NCBI GenBank assembly: GCA_002400405.1 | Contig: DHFM01000037.1 | Span: 446-6,018 of the forward strand | From: Candidatus Moranbacteria bacterium UBA4824 | GTDB lineage: Bacteria; Patescibacteriota; Minisyncoccia; Moranbacterales; UBA2206 | DNA: 5,573 bases | Direction: 5' to 3' | Part shown: positions 4,438-5,573 of the stretch, one piece after another | Layout: each line of letters opens with the position of its first letter | Position numbering within the stretch: position 1 is the first letter of the stretch | Made by a program: the position numbers and the translations under genes | The notes under the pieces: model-generated | Seen by the model: the letters and a program-made list of their open reading frames with translations, nothing else | The model's database searches: none | Told to the model about the DNA's origin: nothing

Positions 4438-5573
4438 TTAGCTCGCCATTATTCTTCTATATTTTCGCTGGATCATTTTTCTTATCTCTTCAACTATTAT
4501 TATCGAAAAAGCCGTTGCGAAAATCATCAGCCAATCTTTGGTGTCAAGAGGAACTGTGCGCAAAACTTTTTGAAAAAATGGATTGTAAATTGCCAACATT
4601 TGCAATCCGATCACAATGCCCGTAGCTCCCACTAAAAACTTATTAGAAAAAGGATTGGAGGTGAAAATTGAATTAATTTGTGATCGGCAATTCCAAGCGT
4701 TAAACCATTGAAAAACTGCCAGAGTCGAAAGGGAGATTGTCCAAGCTTTGGATAGGTCAGTTTGATAATTCAAGCTAAAAAGAAACAACGTTCCAATCGC
4801 CATCGGGAAGGCCATTGTGAATATTCGCAGTATCATCAATTTGTCGATAAAGGTCGGCTTTTTATGAGCAAATTCTTTTCCTAAAAATTTATCCCCCTTA
4901 GGTTCCATCGCCAAAGACACATCCAAAAAACCATCCGTCACTAAATTAAGCCAGAGAATTTGAACAGCCAGAATTGGCAAAGGAAAACCCAAGATGATTG
5001 CGCCAATAATAGTGAGCACTTCTCCAACATTAGTAGAAAATAAATATAAGATAACTCTTTTTATAGTTTTATAGATATTCCTCCCTTCCTCGATGCCCGA
5101 AACAATACTGCCGAAATTATCATCCAACAAAATAATATCCGAGGCTTCCTTAGCAACTTCTGTGCCAATTTTTCCCATGGCCACTCCCACATCCGCCGAA
5201 GTCAAAGATAGGGCGTCATTGACACCGTCTCCTGTCATAGCGATTGTTTTGCCCGCGAGCTTATAGGCATTTATTATTTTCAATTTATGCAGTGGATTTG
5301 TTCTGGCAAAAACACTCACCCTTTCCAAATTTTGCGACAATTCTTCTACTGACATCCGATCAACATCCGCGCCTTCGATAATTTTGTCTCCCGCTTGAAA
5401 AATTCCAATTTCCTTGGCAATCGCCTTAGCAGTGATTCGATAATCTCCGGTTATCATAACAAGTCCTATCTCAGCTTGGCGTACTTTTTCGACCGCCTCC
5501 CTAACTTCTTCCCTCGGCAAGTCTTTGATGCCTAAGAAACCTACAAAATCAAGTTCGGACAATTCATCTGGAA
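4438..5573 (-). CDS. P2-type cation-transporting ATPase, C-terminal part (probably Ca2+), cut by the right edge
   Basis: Membrane pump; 378 complete codons are visible before tandem TAA TAA stops, and the frame is open to the window edge, so the N-terminal transmembrane, actuator and phosphorylation (DKTGT) parts lie outside. Counting from the Leu codon at 5562: the P domain has M-I-T-G-D (36-40), F-A-R-T-N-P (85-90) and the hinge T-G-D-G-V-N-D-A (110-117).

Four to six membrane helices follow. Helix M5 carries S-T-N-V-G-E (Asn178, Glu181) and M6 carries N-L-V-T-D (Asn206, Thr209, Asp210), matching the Ca2+ ligands Asn768, Glu771, Asn796, Thr799 and Asp800 of SERCA. The M8 ligand (SERCA Glu908) aligns with Gln295 in N-A-W-N-C-R-S-Q. 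This supports a P2A-like Ca2+ exporter, although Mn2+ or another cation is possible. The tail is lysine/arginine-rich. Its promoter is out of view. Confidence 0.93.
   Translation of the reverse strand, partial: PDELSELDFVGFLGIKDLPREEVREAVEKVRQAEIGLVMITGDYRITAKAIAKEIGIFQAGDKIIEGADVDRMSVEELSQNLERVSVFARTNPLHKLKIINAYKLAGKTIAMTGDGVNDALSLTSADVGVAMGKIGTEVAKEASDIILLDDNFGSIVSGIEEGRNIYKTIKRVILYLFSTNVGEVLTIIGAIILGFPLPILAVQILWLNLVTDGFLDVSLAMEPKGDKFLGKEFAHKKPTFIDKLMILRIFTMAFPMAIGTLFLFSLNYQTDLSKAWTISLSTLAVFQWFNAWNCRSQINSIFTSNPFSNKFLVGATGIVIGLQMLAIYNPFFQKVLRTVPLDTKDWLMIFATAFSIIIVEEIRKMIQRKYRRIMAS

Noticed and set aside
4411..4440. Possible terminator hairpin right after the ATPase stop (AAGTGCC pairing with GGTGCTT on the minus strand)
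   Set aside because: Two of seven pairs are wobble pairs and only three T follow before TTGACA begins, so it is too weak to call.
319..4625. Plus-strand open frames of about 63-76 codons (319-510, 2207-2437, 3455-3676, 3942-4169, 4428-4625)
   Set aside because: Each lies largely or wholly opposite a well-supported minus-strand gene, has no recognisable motifs, and is short enough to be a by-product of AT-rich coding sequence.

Overview
The window is AT-rich bacterial DNA with every recognisable gene on the minus strand. It reads from a cation-pumping ATPase at the right edge to the first codons of an unidentified gene at the left edge. Small compact genes, several start codons without a Shine-Dalgarno sequence, a RAYT/Y1-type transposase of the 'MRxxPL...EYYHIFNRG' style, and TAA, TAG and TGA all used as stops suggest a Patescibacteria (CPR, Parcubacteria-like) genome using the standard code. 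That placement is inferred from gene style and AT bias; no phylogenetic marker was tested.

Right half (2428-5573): the C-terminal part of a P2-type, probably Ca2+-transporting, ATPase ends in tandem stop codons. After 119 bases comes typA (bipA), a ribosome-associated translational GTPase. typA has a very good sigma70-type promoter, a roughly 60-nt leader containing a terminator-like hairpin, no clear Shine-Dalgarno sequence, and a strong intrinsic terminator at its 3' end. A new promoter just past that terminator appears to drive the next gene.

Middle (1170-2427): a small protein resembling a shortened amino-acid-kinase fold is followed by a REP-associated tyrosine transposase (RAYT). A palindrome with 10-13 bp arms occurs three times around the RAYT gene: just before its start, in frame within its coding sequence, and across its stop codon. 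This is the most interesting part of the window, because it looks like a self-contained RAYT with its own cognate palindromes.

Left part (1-1169): directly after the RAYT is an HD-domain phosphohydrolase gene. Its ribosome binding site lies in the right arm of the last palindrome, so its expression may depend on RAYT translation and hairpin folding. An intrinsic terminator closes this unit. A separate, near-consensus promoter then fires leftward into a gene of which only 11 codons are visible. Its region contains repeated GTGGGG and AAAGTGT words reminiscent of MraZ boxes, so the next gene could be the start of a division and cell-wall (dcw) cluster, but this is a guess.

No rRNA, tRNA or CRISPR array was recognised, and no stretch over 300 bases lacks a gene.
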